64,000 nt of DNA from Xiphydria camelus (Eukaryota; Arthropoda; Insecta; Hymenoptera; Xiphydriidae): assembly GCA_963678675.1 (NCBI GenBank), contig OY783193.1, forward strand, positions 32,774,430 through 32,838,429, read 5' to 3'. The translations under genes were made by a program, and so were the position numbers. Below the pieces are notes generated by a model that was given only the letters and a program-made list of their open reading frames with translations, did no database searches and was not told the origin of the DNA. Of this stretch, positions 32,973 through 43,530 are shown piece after piece; position 1 is the first letter of the stretch, and each line of letters starts with the position of its first letter.

Positions 32973-33450
32973 GTGAAATAACATATTGGTCATCATTGGT
33001 CATCGGGCGAAAATTGGCCACTTTCGACTCTATTCGCACGCGGGGAATGACGTTATTTCGACGCAGTCGGGAAGAAACGATTTTGTTAATAACAGATGCA
33101 AACTAAAGTGAAGTATAAAAGATATCTTACGTCATGGCATTCAGATGCAATTCATTCGTTACCACTATTTGTTGGAAGTCTTGCGCATTCACGACTCGTA
33201 GTTTTTCCAAACGGTTTAAGTGTCGTCCCTGAGAGTTGTCTCTTGATGATCTTGGTGGATCTGTTGGCAACTTGATTCCGACTGAGCACGGTAATTTTGT
33301 CTTTGCGCCGATGTCTAAATTCGGTAAAAGTGGTGGAGTATTTTCAGGACATTTTGAATGATTAATGACTCCAGATATTGATGGAATAGCTCTCGTAGAG
33401 CTATTCTTCGAATTATTATTTAGATTTGGTGAACCGTCTGATATCACCTT

Positions 33451-33511
33451 AAGCGCAAGGCGCCTGGACCCCTTCTTCAGTTGCGGGAGCCTCGCGGGAG
33501 GGCACGGGATG
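33451..33511 (+). repeat. Single unit of the GGCGCCTCGA / GGAGCCTCGCGGGAGGGCA minisatellite
   Basis: GCGCAAGGCGCCTGGACCCC followed by GGGAGCCTCGCGGGAGGGCA matches the units at 44211, 48901, 49324 and 49417. Confidence 0.7.
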
Positions 33512-33839
33512 AGCAACGAAATTAACTATGCGTAGCTGGTCACACCATGTGGAAACGGAGGCGAAGAAGCCTGAAGTTACTTGATCGTCATCCTTTACTA
33601 CGCGTCGTTTTACCCATTAGACCGCGGATAGTAGGCGAATGCCGAATGTTTGGCGCAGTAGAGCTCCCACACACTACACGAAGGATCACGAATGGCGAAT
33701 ATTCGCCGAATGCACGTATTGTCTGGGACCGGCTTAAGTGTTGTAAGAACGTTTTGAAAATGTTCTTAGAACAAACATTGCTGTATAAAATTTGCTCTGA
33801 AACGTTCTTACAATTGTTATAGAACATGAAATTGTTAAG

Positions 33840-34141
33840 CTCGCTACAGACTATGCGTGTATTCGAGATTCGTGATGCGCAATGCGTGATTCGCAGGCAG
33901 TTTGCAAATAGTGTGTAGGGACTTGTTCGTTAAAAATCGATTCGTAAATAACATGGTTCATGTGTTCGCACTAATTCGCTCTTGGGGAAACTCGCTACAG
34001 ACTATGCATGTATTCGCGATTCATGATGCGCGATGCGTGATTCGCGGCAGTTCGCGAATAGTGTGTAGGGACTTACCTATTCGTTAAAAATCGATTCGTA
34101 AACAGCATGGTTCGTGTGTTCGCACTAATTCGTTATTGGAG
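33840..34141 (+). repeat. Two tandem units of 151 bp
   Basis: CTCGCTACAGACTATGCGTG at 33840 recurs at 33991, and the following AATAGTGTGTAGGGACTT and GTTCGCACTAATTCG blocks keep the same spacing. An inverted, diverged relative of the unit lies at about 33650-33720. Confidence 0.7.
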
Positions 34142-34316
34142 GCGGTAAATGGACGAATATCAAAAGCTGCGCATCAACCGCTGATTCGCCAAAGTTCGGG
34201 CTGTGTTCATAGTTAATTCGTCCATTTGTTGTACGCGCTATTTTGTTTGGAGGGTTCTTCAGTGTATATAGTATAGGAGGTATAAAAGGAACGGGCAAAG
34301 ACACCTAGACTCTCGC

Positions 34317-34355
34317 GATAAATATATATATATATATATATACACATATATATAT
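34317..34355. repeat. TA microsatellite
   Basis: An (AT)n run with a short CACA interruption, directly at the left end of the next MITE, which targets TA. Confidence 0.8.
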
Positions 34356-34498
34356 ACCGGGTGATTCTTTAATATTGCGACAATTCCTTTCTCCGAAACT
34401 CAGCGTTTCCGGACCCATGTTCACAGGAACTTTTTTTCTTATTTTCATCCAAGGAACCCATGCTTGAAATTTGTCGCAATATTAAAGAATCACCCAGT
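34356..34498. mobile_element. Tc1/mariner-like MITE, 143 bp
   Basis: CCGGGTGATTCTTTAATATT then GCGACAA on the left is matched by TTGTCGCAATATTAAAGAAT then CACCCAG on the right, both in TA context. Confidence 0.72.
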
Positions 34499-34750
34499 AT
34501 ATATTCAATAGAATGCTAGAAGTCTGGAATCCGAACTCCCTGCTTCATGCGCCTTCTTGCCCGGGACGCACTCGCGGGTAGCGAGGGCAAACGGGACTTC
34601 TAGGGAAGCCCGGAATAGGCCCCAGCCCTCGAACATTCCGGAGGCATTGTCTCATCATGCGCCTTCCTAGCCGGGGCGCAACATCTTCCTCCTTGGGCCT
34701 GTTACTACTTGCTCTTCGTCCTCGCCGATCCCGTTATGCGAGCAGTAAAT

Positions 34751-35155
34751 GCCGTTTCACATGGGACCGACGATCAGGAGAGTCCATTGTTTCAAACGTA
34801 GCTTTCACACGAATGCGTATTGTCGATCGACCGACTAAAAACACTCAGACCATCGGTCGGCCCGTGGCGTGTCCGATCGTAGGTTTGTCATCAGGGCCAT
34901 TAAACAAGCGGAGTTATTCACATGCAGGCAGATCATCGGTTGCGTATGGAGGAACAGCGTTGTCGATTTTGTATTTATTTGTTTTCGCCTCTCTATCAAC
35001 CTTTTTACGCACAAAGCGACAACGATGCGATGCTCTTCACTTTCCAGATACATATTGATAACTGACCATATGACTCATGTGAAAGCATTTGGATAGAACT
35101 GATGATCAGTTGCGACCGATCGTCAGCACCGATCATCGGTCCCATGTGAAACGGC
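34751..35155. mobile_element. hAT-like MITE, copy 1
   Basis: GCCGTTTCACATGGGACCGA at the left is inverted at the right (CGGTCCCATGTGAAACGGC). AGTAAAT before and AGTAAAC after look like a 6- to 8-bp target duplication, as for hAT. A second copy about 90% alike is at 58194-58618. Several frames here are chance. Confidence 0.72.
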
Positions 35156-35157
35156 AG

Positions 35158-35386
35158 TAAACGCTCGCCGAGGAGACCCGAGACCAGGCGAGAGCGAGAG
35201 TGTACCTGAAGTTCTCGCCTCGTCCAACGGCCTCTCGCCTCGCGCTCGGAGCGTTCGGTCTAGAAGCGGTCTCCAACACGAGTCAAAGAAAGCGAGAGCG
35301 TAAGTGGGGAGTATACACGGTGCTCTCGGTCTCGCATCTCGCCTCGGCATGTCTCGCGCTCGGGTCTCCTCGGCGAGCGTGTACTG
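35158..35386. repeat. GC-rich foldback repeat
   Basis: ACGCTCGCCGAGGAGACCCGAG at the left is inverted at the right (CGGGTCTCCTCGGCGAGCGT); the interior is rich in CTCGC words. Confidence 0.65.
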
Positions 35387-35519
35387 CTAGCATTAGGTAC
35401 TCAACGCTTATACCCAACCCTTGACGTGGCTATGCATCAAATATCCGTCTTCAATAGGTTAAAACTGTTTACATTAATTTTATTATATATTCCGCATTCT
35501 TGTTTATTTGTTGTTGTAA

Positions 35520-35700
35520 GCAACTATACCAGGAATGTCGGGTGTACGCATCTGGACCGGGAATGCCGAGTTTTCCCAGTCGAGCTTCCAGTTGGGGTGT
35601 CGCCAAGGACGGGGTACCGTTTGGGACTCGGTCCCTAATTGCCTTGCCACTCTACACCGCGGACGCGTCGCATACACCGATTTCTGTATTCCTCCCACTA
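35520..35700 (-). repeat. Repeat family R, copy A
   Basis: Read on the minus strand: GACGCGTCCGCGGTG, AGGCAATTAGGGACCGAGTC, GACACCCCAACTGGAAGCTC, TCCAGATGCGTACACCCGA. The same blocks in the same order are in copy B (38430-39470). Non-coding. Confidence 0.6.
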
Positions 35701-35899
35701 CTAAAGGGGCGTCTAAACGGGCAATATTTTTACTGCAATATGTGGCTACAATATTGGCAACTATAGCCCAGCCATCATGAAAACATTTTAATGCAATATA
35801 TGGCTCGGCAATATATATTTCGGCAATATTTTGTGCAACAGTATGGTCCATGTTTGAGAAGTAATTTGTTTCGTAGACGGGCTACACAGTCGGGCAAGA

Positions 35900-36718
35900 A
35901 TGGCTGACGAAATCTATCGCGTCGCAGCGGCTTATATGGTTTTAAATGAAAAGTTGAAGAAAAAAAAGAGAAGATTGTGGATTCGACCTTACTTAAATAG
36001 GCGTGAAACTTTAGATAATACAGGGTGTTACTTAATGATAGGCCGTAATTACAAGGGCACATTACTGAATCAATTTCCAGTAGAAAAGTTCATATTAACA
36101 TGTGTCCTAAAATGTACACTTTTTTTGTCAATATTATTCGTGAGACTGTCCCCCGGGACGCCACTGGAGCTCATAATTATCTTCTAGTTAGTGCTAACTT
36201 TGCGTCTTATTACAGTAAACAACAGTGCCAAATGTCAACAAAATCGGCACAAGGATCTTTGAGATATTATTTAAAAAACCGGTTTTTTTAAAAACTGACG
36301 TCCTGTATCTTTAAAACCAGACGTTTTAGGACACTTGTTAATATGAACTTTTCTACTGGAAATTAATTCAGTAATGTGCCCTTGCAATTACGGCCTATCA
36401 TTAAGTAACACCCTATATAAGTGCAGAAATAAGTCTTGATAATAAATGATTTAAAAACTTGTCAAGAATGTCAAAGAGTGACTTCGAATTTCTTTTAAAC
36501 ACAACTGGACCAAAAATAAAAAGAAATGATACAAACATGAGAAAAGCAATACCTGTCAGTACCACAAGATTGGCGATAACTCTACGGTTTTTAGCGACTG
36601 GAGATTCATATAAAAGTTTGATGTATCTGTTCAGAGTATCAGATGCTTCGATTACTATTATTGTTCCAGAAGTGTGTGCAGCCTTAATAGAAGGATTAAA
36701 AGAATACATCAAGGTAAG
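35900..36718 (+). pseudogene. Harbinger transposase 5' exon(s), split by a MITE
   Basis: ATG at 35900 begins MADEIYRVAAAYMVLNEKLK then KKKRRLWIRPYLNRR, a typical Harbinger N-terminus. After the MITE at 36021-36417 the sequence continues SRMSKSDFEFLLNTTGPKIK, RLAITLRFLATGDSYKSLMY, LFRVSDASITIIVPEVCAAL, ending at a GTAAG donor at about 36716. One stop (TGA near 36446) lies before the second block. The catalytic exons are absent. The same N-terminal motif occurs at 52700-52965 and 60650-60782. Confidence 0.72.
36021..36417. mobile_element. Mariner-like MITE with about 100-bp TIRs, target TA
   Basis: CAGGGTGTTACTTAATGATA then GGCCGTAATTACAAGGGCAC is inverted at 36320-36417, ending TATCATTAAGTAACACCCT. 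TA lies on both sides. It interrupts the Harbinger exon. Confidence 0.8.
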
Positions 36719-36855
36719 TCAACATTGATTTATTAAGTAATGATAATAGTAAAGTGGCAGTAACAATAATATAGTAAGTGGTAGTAAGAATTTGTGCTCC
36801 ATAAAGAATTATTCGTCACTTTGGTGGACAGTAACCGACACAAGTTTCTCTTAAG

Positions 36856-38190
36856 GAGAATTCGTAGTAAATACAGTTTGATCTGGAGAGGCATAGTGTT
36901 GATACTGAGGAACATGAATATTCTGCGAATTATTCTGTAGTATTGAATTTGAATGGGATTGGCTTTGTGAAGTACTAGATCCGCTTATGCTATCGTTATT
37001 AGATGAACTTTGATTGTTGTAAAATCATAACAGCGGGTATTCACTCATGTGCGCCTCCGCTTGGCGCGGCCGCCGAGTATCGGCGAGGGCGTCCCGGGGG
37101 CCCCCGGGCGAGGCACGCGATGACTCCCACCTCTCGCAGCATGGTGGTCCTCATTCTCGCCGAGCACCCCACGAAGCTCCCGGATGAGGGCCGCCGTCGC
37201 CCACCGCGCGATGTCGCACCCCGTTTTGGTAAGCAGGAGCAGCTGCTGTAGAGGCTGGAGCGTCTTCCGTACTCCCGGGGACAGGGCGGAGAGGCCCCGT
37301 CCAGGTGTAGGGGGGGACTGCTCCGAAGGAGGGTGACCCATGCTCTCAGTCCGGTCCAGGGAGTCCTCTTCTCCCAGGGCCGGGAGCATCGGGGGCTGGA
37401 GATCGGTGGGTCCAGGGTCCCAGTGGGTCCTCCTCCAGAATGGCATCCAGGTCGATTGATACGGCCGTAGCAGAGGGTCCAGGGGCAGCCGCATCCTCCA
37501 CCCCTCTCGCCTAGTTCCGGATTATCCTCGAGGAGGACGACGAGCCGGACATGTTGGATGCACGCTCGGGACTGTGGGAGACCTCACACCGCCGACCGGC
37601 AGTCACCCCCAGGACGCCCCCGCCTTTCAATACAGGTATTGTACCGACCTATGCTTGCATTAGGTGCATTGCTATTGAAGGATGGTGGAAGAGCGGGCGA
37701 GCACGTCCCCCCGGAGTTGGCGCTCGATTCACGCTGAGCGCGCGCGCGCGTGCGTTATCAGCTCGGATGTTATTGTTTACGTCTCGGACGCAGGATTCCT
37801 ACGTCTGTCTTCCGCTGGCCGGAGTTTGGTAAAGAGAGGAAGGATGCGCGGAGATCCCCATCCACGCAACACCCCGCGCAACCCCGCAGACGGGTCAACC
37901 TTGTCCGGGGGGCCGCCGTCTCCCGGGGGTTTACCGCCAGCACTATCACTTTTAATCTTCTTTTTCTCCTCATTCTTTGCATAAGTTCTCAAGCTTCTGA
38001 ATTTTTTGTAAACCTCATCACTTGATATACCAAATTTTTCCGCGATAACAGTCCATCCATCTTTTTTAGCATTTCTATCTTTATATATTCCGATTTCCTC
38101 ATTCCACAACTCAGGATGTAAATGTACTTCATTAATAAATTCAATAATCCTTTCATTACACCAAGTATTAGTCGATTTATAATAATATAA
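36856..38190 (-). pseudogene. MADF-domain partner protein of a Harbinger element, split by a GC-rich insertion
   Basis: From about 38190 the minus strand reads NTWCNERIIEFINEVHLHPE, LWNEEIGIYKDRNAKKDGWT, VIAEKFGISSDEVYKKFRSL, RTYAKNEEKKKIKSD, a nearly complete MADF DNA-binding domain (Myb-like, common in insects). At 37018-36856 lies a Ser/Gln/Asn-rich tail (SSSNNDSISGSSTSQSQS ... YASPDQTVFTTNSP then TAA), typical of the C-terminus of such proteins. Between them is GC-rich foreign sequence (about 37030-37920). The head-to-head neighbour at 35900 is the matching transposase remnant. Confidence 0.7.
37030..37920. other. GC-rich insertion of unknown origin
   Basis: Strongly GC-rich against an AT-rich background, with a 149-aa minus frame (37494-37045) that is Pro/Arg-rich (SPGVRKTLQPLQQLLLLTKT, ALIRELRGVLGENEDH). 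It could be ORF1 of a non-LTR retrotransposon or a processed host fragment; I cannot decide. (GC)n occurs at 37738-37752. Confidence 0.4.
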
Positions 38191-38429
38191 CCTCCGAAAT
38201 CTTCAAAACAACAACAAACAAATACCAAAACTAAGTAATATAGGGACCGTGCTCGGTACGTTACACGAAGCTCGCTTTTTTTCGTCTTCTCTCTTGGAGC
38301 TCAAAATAAAAAGTAACAAAACAGAAATTTCTTAAAAACTAAACTGATTAGCTTGGGGTTGAAAATGCTTGGAAGTAGAGAAATGCGGAAGCGTATTGGC
38401 CGGAATTTCATTAGTGGGAGAAGTACAGA

Positions 38430-39470
38430 AACGTACGCGTACTGTAGGTACGTGACGCGTCGCGGTACAAGGATGCAAGGCAATTAAGGGGGAAAGCCAC
38501 TGTGATGACCGGAAAATGTAGAATAACTTTGTGAATTTTTTCTGATTAAAATAAAAAACGAGGGAAAAAACTTTTACAACTACATGAAGGTACATATATT
38601 TTAGTATATTAGAAAAAAAAGCAATACATAATATCAATAAACTACACAATAATACGCGATGCCGTAAAGCTTCTCTGAAAAATGTTTGGCGCATGGGCGC
38701 CATTGCTGTGTCCGAATGGTATATCCAAACCAAAAAAATCAATTATTTTCTTAAACTACACGAGTCTAGCTTCAGTTAAGCGTACGGATTTATAAAAATT
38801 TTAATTTTTAACAAAGTAACGCATGTTTAAAGATAGAACTTCGAAATTTAGAGAAAAATTGCTCAGTTTTTTAATTATATCTCAACAAGTAATCGCTTAA
38901 TCGAAAAAATCATACGCTTAACTGAAGATAATTCTTTTAAAAATATTCTGTGAAAATGTCAAGGTAATCGGATAAAAATTGACTGAGTTATGATGGCGCC
39001 CAGTTGGAAAAATGTAGTTTCGAGATAAAAGCCTTTAAAACCGCGCGGTCAAGTTCGAGCGTATGCGCTTACTCACACAAAACCTTTCATAACTCCATAA
39101 AATTTTCGAATTTCGGTTTGAAACTTAGGGAACAGATTCTTGAAACCTCGAACATTAAGAAAATGTAAAAATAAAAAAATCTATTTTTTGAACATATCAC
39201 AGTGGCTTTCCCCCTTAAAGACCGAGTCCCCGATACGCGCGGGATTCGGGACGGAAAGCCCAAAATTACGGGTATATGAAAAACGGCCCGAGAACACTAC
39301 CCTTCCGATTGGCAGTTAGGGATAGGGAGACAAAACGGTACAGAGATGCAAGAATATTATGAACCGAGTCCCCGTCATTGGTAACACCCCAACGGGAGGC
39401 TCGATCGGGAAAGCCCGACTTTCTCCGTCCAGATGCTTACACCCGATATTCCTTGTCTAGGTGCTTAAAA
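38430..39470 (+). repeat. Repeat family R, copy B, split by a TTAA MITE
   Basis: GACGCGTCGCGGTACAAGGA and TGCAAGGCAATTAA up to 38487 continue at 39215 with AAGACCGAGTCCCCGATACG. A second internal unit (ACGGTACAGAGATGCAAGAA, ACCGAGTCCCCGTCATTGG) begins near 39335, so the copy is a partial tandem of about 130-150-bp units. It ends TCCAGATGCTTACACCCGAT. Confidence 0.6.
38488..39214. mobile_element. TTAA-flanked MITE (piggyBac type), 727 bp
   Basis: GGGGGAAAGCCACTGTGAT and ATCACAGTGGCTTTCCCCC are perfect 19-bp inverted ends, with TTAA at 38484-38487 and 39215-39218. No transposase frame. It splits repeat family R. Confidence 0.85.
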
Positions 39471-39629
39471 AGGATTAAAATTATGTATTTGAATCAGGTC
39501 CTGTACTTAATGTAATAGAGACAGATGATACCGAGAATGGAGAAATCGTTATAACCTGTAAACTTGTAGCTCAAACCAGTGTATCAATGATGTAAAGATT
39601 GTGGCAAGTATATCACCTATATATATTAG

Positions 39630-39790
39630 GTTCGTTCCAACTAACACGAGAACTGGTTCTGAACTCGACGGAGTGTGCGCAGTCTGATCTCGCCGTTTCA
39701 ACAAACACAGAACTGATTCTGGAACGATTCCAAAGAGCGTTCCAACTAACTGCGAACTGTAACAGAACTGTTTTTCGAACGGTAATTCCA
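39630..39790 (+). repeat. Single arm of the 3171-3305 hairpin family
   Basis: GGTTCGTTCCAACTAACACG, AGAACTGGTTCTGAACTCGA and CGGAGTGTGCGCAGTCTGA match the 3171-3230 arm. Diverged GTTCCAACTAACTGCGAACT follows near 39740. Confidence 0.7.
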
Positions 39791-39799
39791 GTCCCTAGT

Positions 39800-40432
39800 T
39801 CTGAGTTGGGACGATTTTCTAGCGCATGCGTAGTAAGGCTAGGAGCGCGAAGATTTAAAGGCGTCGCGTATGCAACCAGATTCCTCCAAGAATCCTTTCT
39901 TCATCTAACCTTAAAGAATTACTAGATTTTATAGCAATAAAATTGAAATATTCTATACTGGTTTAGGATTGCTATTCTTTCGATAAATAATAAGCAGATA
40001 AATCGGTAATTTATAACCTACCATGTGTAGTATAAACCCGCGATCAGTACCGTTGTGAAATATTCCACGATCGATACCGCGCGCGTGTTACATTTTATAT
40101 AACTTATTGTTATTGAGTTTATTTTCATATTAGTTATTGAGTTTTATAGTTCTTATTTTTTATCGGATACATATCATAGCAGTGTAATAAATTATTATTA
40201 TTGTGGCTAATGAAAAACATATGCTTGAAATCATGTCCTCACACTGTCTTTCTTATTAAATAATTTTTGTTGTAATCAACATATGAACATTGAATAAAAT
40301 TCCATCAATTTGTGATAGAAAACACACAATCTGGTCGCTCTTTAACTAGGAGCTTGTTGTGCGAGTTTTTTAGCTTTCTCTTGCGACCGGGGGTGGGAGT
40401 GCGAAAACGCAACACGAAAAATTTTCGGCAGG
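39800..40432. other. Spacer without a recognised gene
   Basis: AT-rich, no frame of note and no repeat partner seen. Confidence 0.35.
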
Positions 40433-40750
40433 GTTAGGGCCGATATTACCATGTCAGGTTAAACTGCTGGTTGAGTTAACCTTTACCTTCAGTTTAAACC
40501 TAGGGTTTACGAAAATGCGTATTACAAAACGTTTTCTACCCAAAGTTAAGTTAACTAGGAGTGGTAGCATTTCAAGCGAATATCCCTAGATGAAACATGC
40601 CGTAAACTAGTTTATTCCTGAATTAGCGGCAAAATTTAAAATGAAAATGCAGACAAATAAAAGGAAGTGCGATTCCGCAGGTAATTGGGGATTATCCCTA
40701 CTTTCTAAAATTTTGAGGGGGAAGCATCTTGCCCGTCTCGTCGGGCTCGA

Positions 40751-40763
40751 GGTATATAAAAGC
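40751..40763 (+). promoter_or_regulatory. TATA box of the Myb-like partner gene
   Basis: GTATATAAAAGC lies about 300 bp before the ATG at 41069. An AGTTTGC/CAGTTTGCG initiator-like stretch follows 30-45 bp on, and a GTGAGTT donor at 40881 would close a non-coding first exon, with an acceptor just before the ATG. Confidence 0.45.
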
Positions 40764-41068
40764 ATAAGTATAGTTTGCATATAGAGCACGTTTTCAGTTT
40801 GCGTTGTCTTCGAGAAAGTAAGAGCGGCTATAGTTTGCAGTATTTGTGCGTTTCTTGAATCAACAGTCCAGGAGATATTGAGGTGAGTTTATGCGTATAT
40901 TCTTTCGCGACAATTTCTTATCTATATTTAGAAAGTTTATCAGGTGCGCGAATATTGCTTTGAAACGAGTCACCCTGATGCACGTATTATAAATCGATAT
41001 TTAAATATTCTGTAAATGCAACGCAAAAATGTCATACTATCACGTCTGCGAATCTAATTTTTGTAGCG

Positions 41069-42190
41069 ATGGAGACTGAAAACTCCAGAAGGGCAGCGAA
41101 TTTTTTTAGCAGCGAGGTGGAAATTCTTGTCGAGCTTGTTTCGAAGTATCGACACATAATAGAATGTAAGAAATCTGACGCTGTCTCGTGGAAATTGAAA
41201 GAATCCACTTGGGTAAAACTGGCTCAAGAATTTAACTGCGCGCGGAAGTGGTGTAATATCTCGCACCACCAAGAATTTAAAGGAAAAATACCTAAATTTG
41301 AAGAAGACTGCGAAAAAGAAACACGCTGCAAATAAAATGGAGTTATTCCAAACTGGAGGCAGTATATCGGCGAGGATAGACACACCGTCAACAGTGGAAG
41401 ACACTTTGAAGGACTTGACAGGCATTGGACTGACAGGCCTTCCATCTTCGTTCGATGACGACGCCGAAGAAAATATGAATGTGGAAGTCGTCTATGAGAC
41501 AAACCATCAGGATGCAGAGTTGGCACTCCCTGCACCGAGCTGGTCATCATGGTCACCAAATCTTCTTCGAGTGCCAAAATCTCACGAATTAACAGTGAAT
41601 AATAATTCACAAGGTTAGCTCGGTATCAATTATTATCACACTTCCAAAGTTCGGTTAGGTTAGGTTACATTAAAAATTAGAACTTCAAATTTTAGAAATG
41701 AAAAGAATATTGGGCGAGCCACGAAAAACATTATTTTATTTTCCAAATTTGATATTCAAAATTAACTTCAATTAAGTGGATATTTATTTTTTTTGCAGAG
41801 ACAGAAGAGCAGCCTACGCAAGTGTAGGAGTTGCTGAACGTAAGTCCATGCCAACAAGTAACGACCAATATACCTGCAGCAGGTACGTTTTCTTTGTCAA
41901 GCATTTCATTTTGATTATTTATTCGAATTCGAAGAATGTATCTAATTAATGGATTCTGTTAACGTTTTTTTAGCTGAAAACCGCAAGCGAACCAGAACCA
42001 TAATGAAAAAGAAAACGCAACTGACGGAAGATTGCCGTATAAAAATTAATACCTTTTGGCGCAAGCCAAGTTAGAATTGATAAATTATAACGAGAGGCAC
42101 AAGGAGGAAATGGCCATGAAAAAGCGTGAGCATGAGCTACGTGTGGCAATATTGGAGGTAGAACTCGCAAAACATAAAGGAAAATTGTAA
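41069..42190 (+). pseudogene. Myb/SANT-like partner protein of Harbinger copy B, one frameshift
   Basis: The first part (41069-41290) reads RAANFFSSEVEILVELVSKY, ESTWVKLAQEFN, the front of a Myb/SANT-like trihelix domain. It then shifts frame near 41285 into NLKKTAKKKHAANKMELFQT and GGSISARIDTPSTVEDTLKD, the expected continuation. Later exons after introns (about 41802 and 41975) end in a coiled coil (YNERHKEEMAMKKREHELRV, AILEVELAKHKGKL) and TAA at 42188-42190. The protein should bind the element ends and help import the transposase. The frameshift lies near A-rich sequence and could be real or a base-call error. Confidence 0.7.
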
Positions 42191-42357
42191 AAAACGTATA
42201 TATGGGAATGTTTTATATCAGACAATTTTAGTAATACCCCCCCCCCCCCCCAAATATTTTATTCTGTGGAATTATTGGAATTTTAAATAAAACTGTCTTT
42301 GAAGAAAAAATTTGTATTCATACTAAAAAGGTTTCACTTTTTATAAGTCTGGTTAGT
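42191..42357. other. Gap between convergent Harbinger genes
   Basis: Contains a C14 run at 42237-42250 and an AATAAA (42286-42291) for the plus-strand gene. No gene. Confidence 0.5.
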
Positions 42358-43530
42358 TTACAAATTTGCAAAATATTCGTTTATTAATTGATCTCGCACA
42401 GCATATCCTCGTGGGTGCAGTTGAATGTCCAGTTCATTCTGATTTTCTTCATTAAGCTGATCACTCTCTGACATTTCGTCCTGCCTATTTATTGCGATGT
42501 TATGTAACACAGCAGTTGCTACAATAATTGCTTGAACGGTTTCCACATTGACACGAACTCCCAGTGACAAAATGGGAAATCTTCGCTTCCAGACCCCATA
42601 ACTTCTTTCAACCACATTTCGAGTTCGAACTTGCGATTCGTTATAAAAGCTTTCTGGGCGTGTGACAGGATTTCGCACCGGAGTCATGAGATATGGTTTC
42701 AACGCATAACTAGAATCTCCGACTAGAAAGCAGTTTCGATACAAGCCCTGTTCAAAATGTGCTCTCAGCCTACTATTGTTGAATGTCGTACTGTCTTGAC
42801 TTGATCCTGGCCATCGTGCAACTATATTTCGTATTCGCAATTTAGAATCTGCCACCGCTTGGACGTTCAGGGAAAAGAAACCTTTCCTGTTTCGGAACAT
42901 CTCAGCATCGTTTCCTCCTAAAAGATTATTTACGCTCCGTTTATAACTTGCGTCAATCTATAATGTACGCAAATTGATGCAAGTGAGGCATTGCAAAAAG
43001 ATACTAATTATTATCTGGTGACTGAATCTTAACATGCGTGCAGTCTAATGCGCCGATAACTTTTGGGAAACGAGCGATGTTGTAGAATTCCAGTTTCGTC
43101 TGTCGGAGTTTAGCTTCATTTCGAGGTAAATAAATGTACCTCGGAGCTAATGAAGCTATTGCGATACTAACCCGTGCCACAATGCGTGACACTGTACTTT
43201 TATGCACCCCTGCGAAGTCGCCGATGGATATCAGCATACAGCCAGATGCAAAAAATCGGAGGGTTATTAGCAACTGTAGCATCGCGCTGATTGCTTCATT
43301 TCTGAAAATATAAAGTACCAGAACATTTAGCTGCTGCTTTAACAAATTACTTAACGTACCTAATCGAACTTAACGTACCGATTTGTGAGATGGGATATCT
43401 CAGGTTCGATTTCTTGTAATAATAATTCCGTGCTTCCTTTGGAAATGCGGAACCTGTCCAAAAATTCCTCGTCATTCCACCGATCTAAATGGTTCACTCT
43501 GGGCCGAAATACTTTGGGTGCACGAGGCAT
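42358..43530 (-). CDS. PIF-Harbinger transposase (HARBI1-like), copy B
   Basis: Three exons: 43530-43379 (MPRAPKVFRPRVNHLDRWND, ISKGSTELLLQEIEPEIS), 43301-43015 (NEAISAMLQLLITLRFFASG, IGDFAGVHKSTVSRIVARVS, and KVIGALDCTHVKIQSP with the first catalytic Asp) and 42917-42358 (NDAEMFRNRKGFFSLNVQAV, WPGSSQDSTTF with the second Asp, LVGDSSYALKPYLMTPV, VRTRNVVERSYGVWKRRFPI with the Glu, AIIVATAVLHNIAI). All phases agree, giving 332 aa, close to the family's usual ~340. The second donor is AT instead of GT (CACCAG|AT), though the next acceptor is normal, so correct splicing is doubtful. Otherwise intact, with no stop or frameshift in any exon. Confidence 0.85.

Larger units (their letters stand above)
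32388..33516 (-). pseudogene. Second copy of the DUF4806-like gene, broken
   Basis: Minus-strand segments match the 10433-13230 gene in order. The N-terminal disordered part (33516-33127) ends LHLNAMT at a GTAAG donor, where the other copy has IFLDAIM. Then comes EMRSQLDRIE (about 32870-32830, versus ELRSQLDRVEEKL), with its frame stopping at once. Next are KIKDFLTWGGHE and KKKALKETRFAAACL (about 32810-32710, versus KKKKLKNTRFAAVCF), then VENQRFKGPTKISFTMAMEK and ILRRLKECHRKKI (32651-32388, versus TQNGRIEGLHRDVFNAAMDK). The acidic exon encoding FETINDDVYDN is missing. The very start of the N-terminal frame overlaps a GC-rich minisatellite unit, so that start is not native. Confidence 0.5.

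Noticed and set aside
34657..35096. Frames conserved between 34.7 and 58.3 kb as a duplicated gene
   Set aside because: Both lie wholly inside two copies of one MITE and differ by frame-breaking changes.
35703..35870. Left end of the Harbinger at 35.9 kb (GGGGCGTCTAAACGGGCAAT)
   Set aside because: A plausible end, but no inverted partner was found to the right, so element borders are not claimed.
37045..37494. 149-aa minus frame as a host gene
   Set aside because: Explained by the high GC content of the inserted block; no domain recognised.
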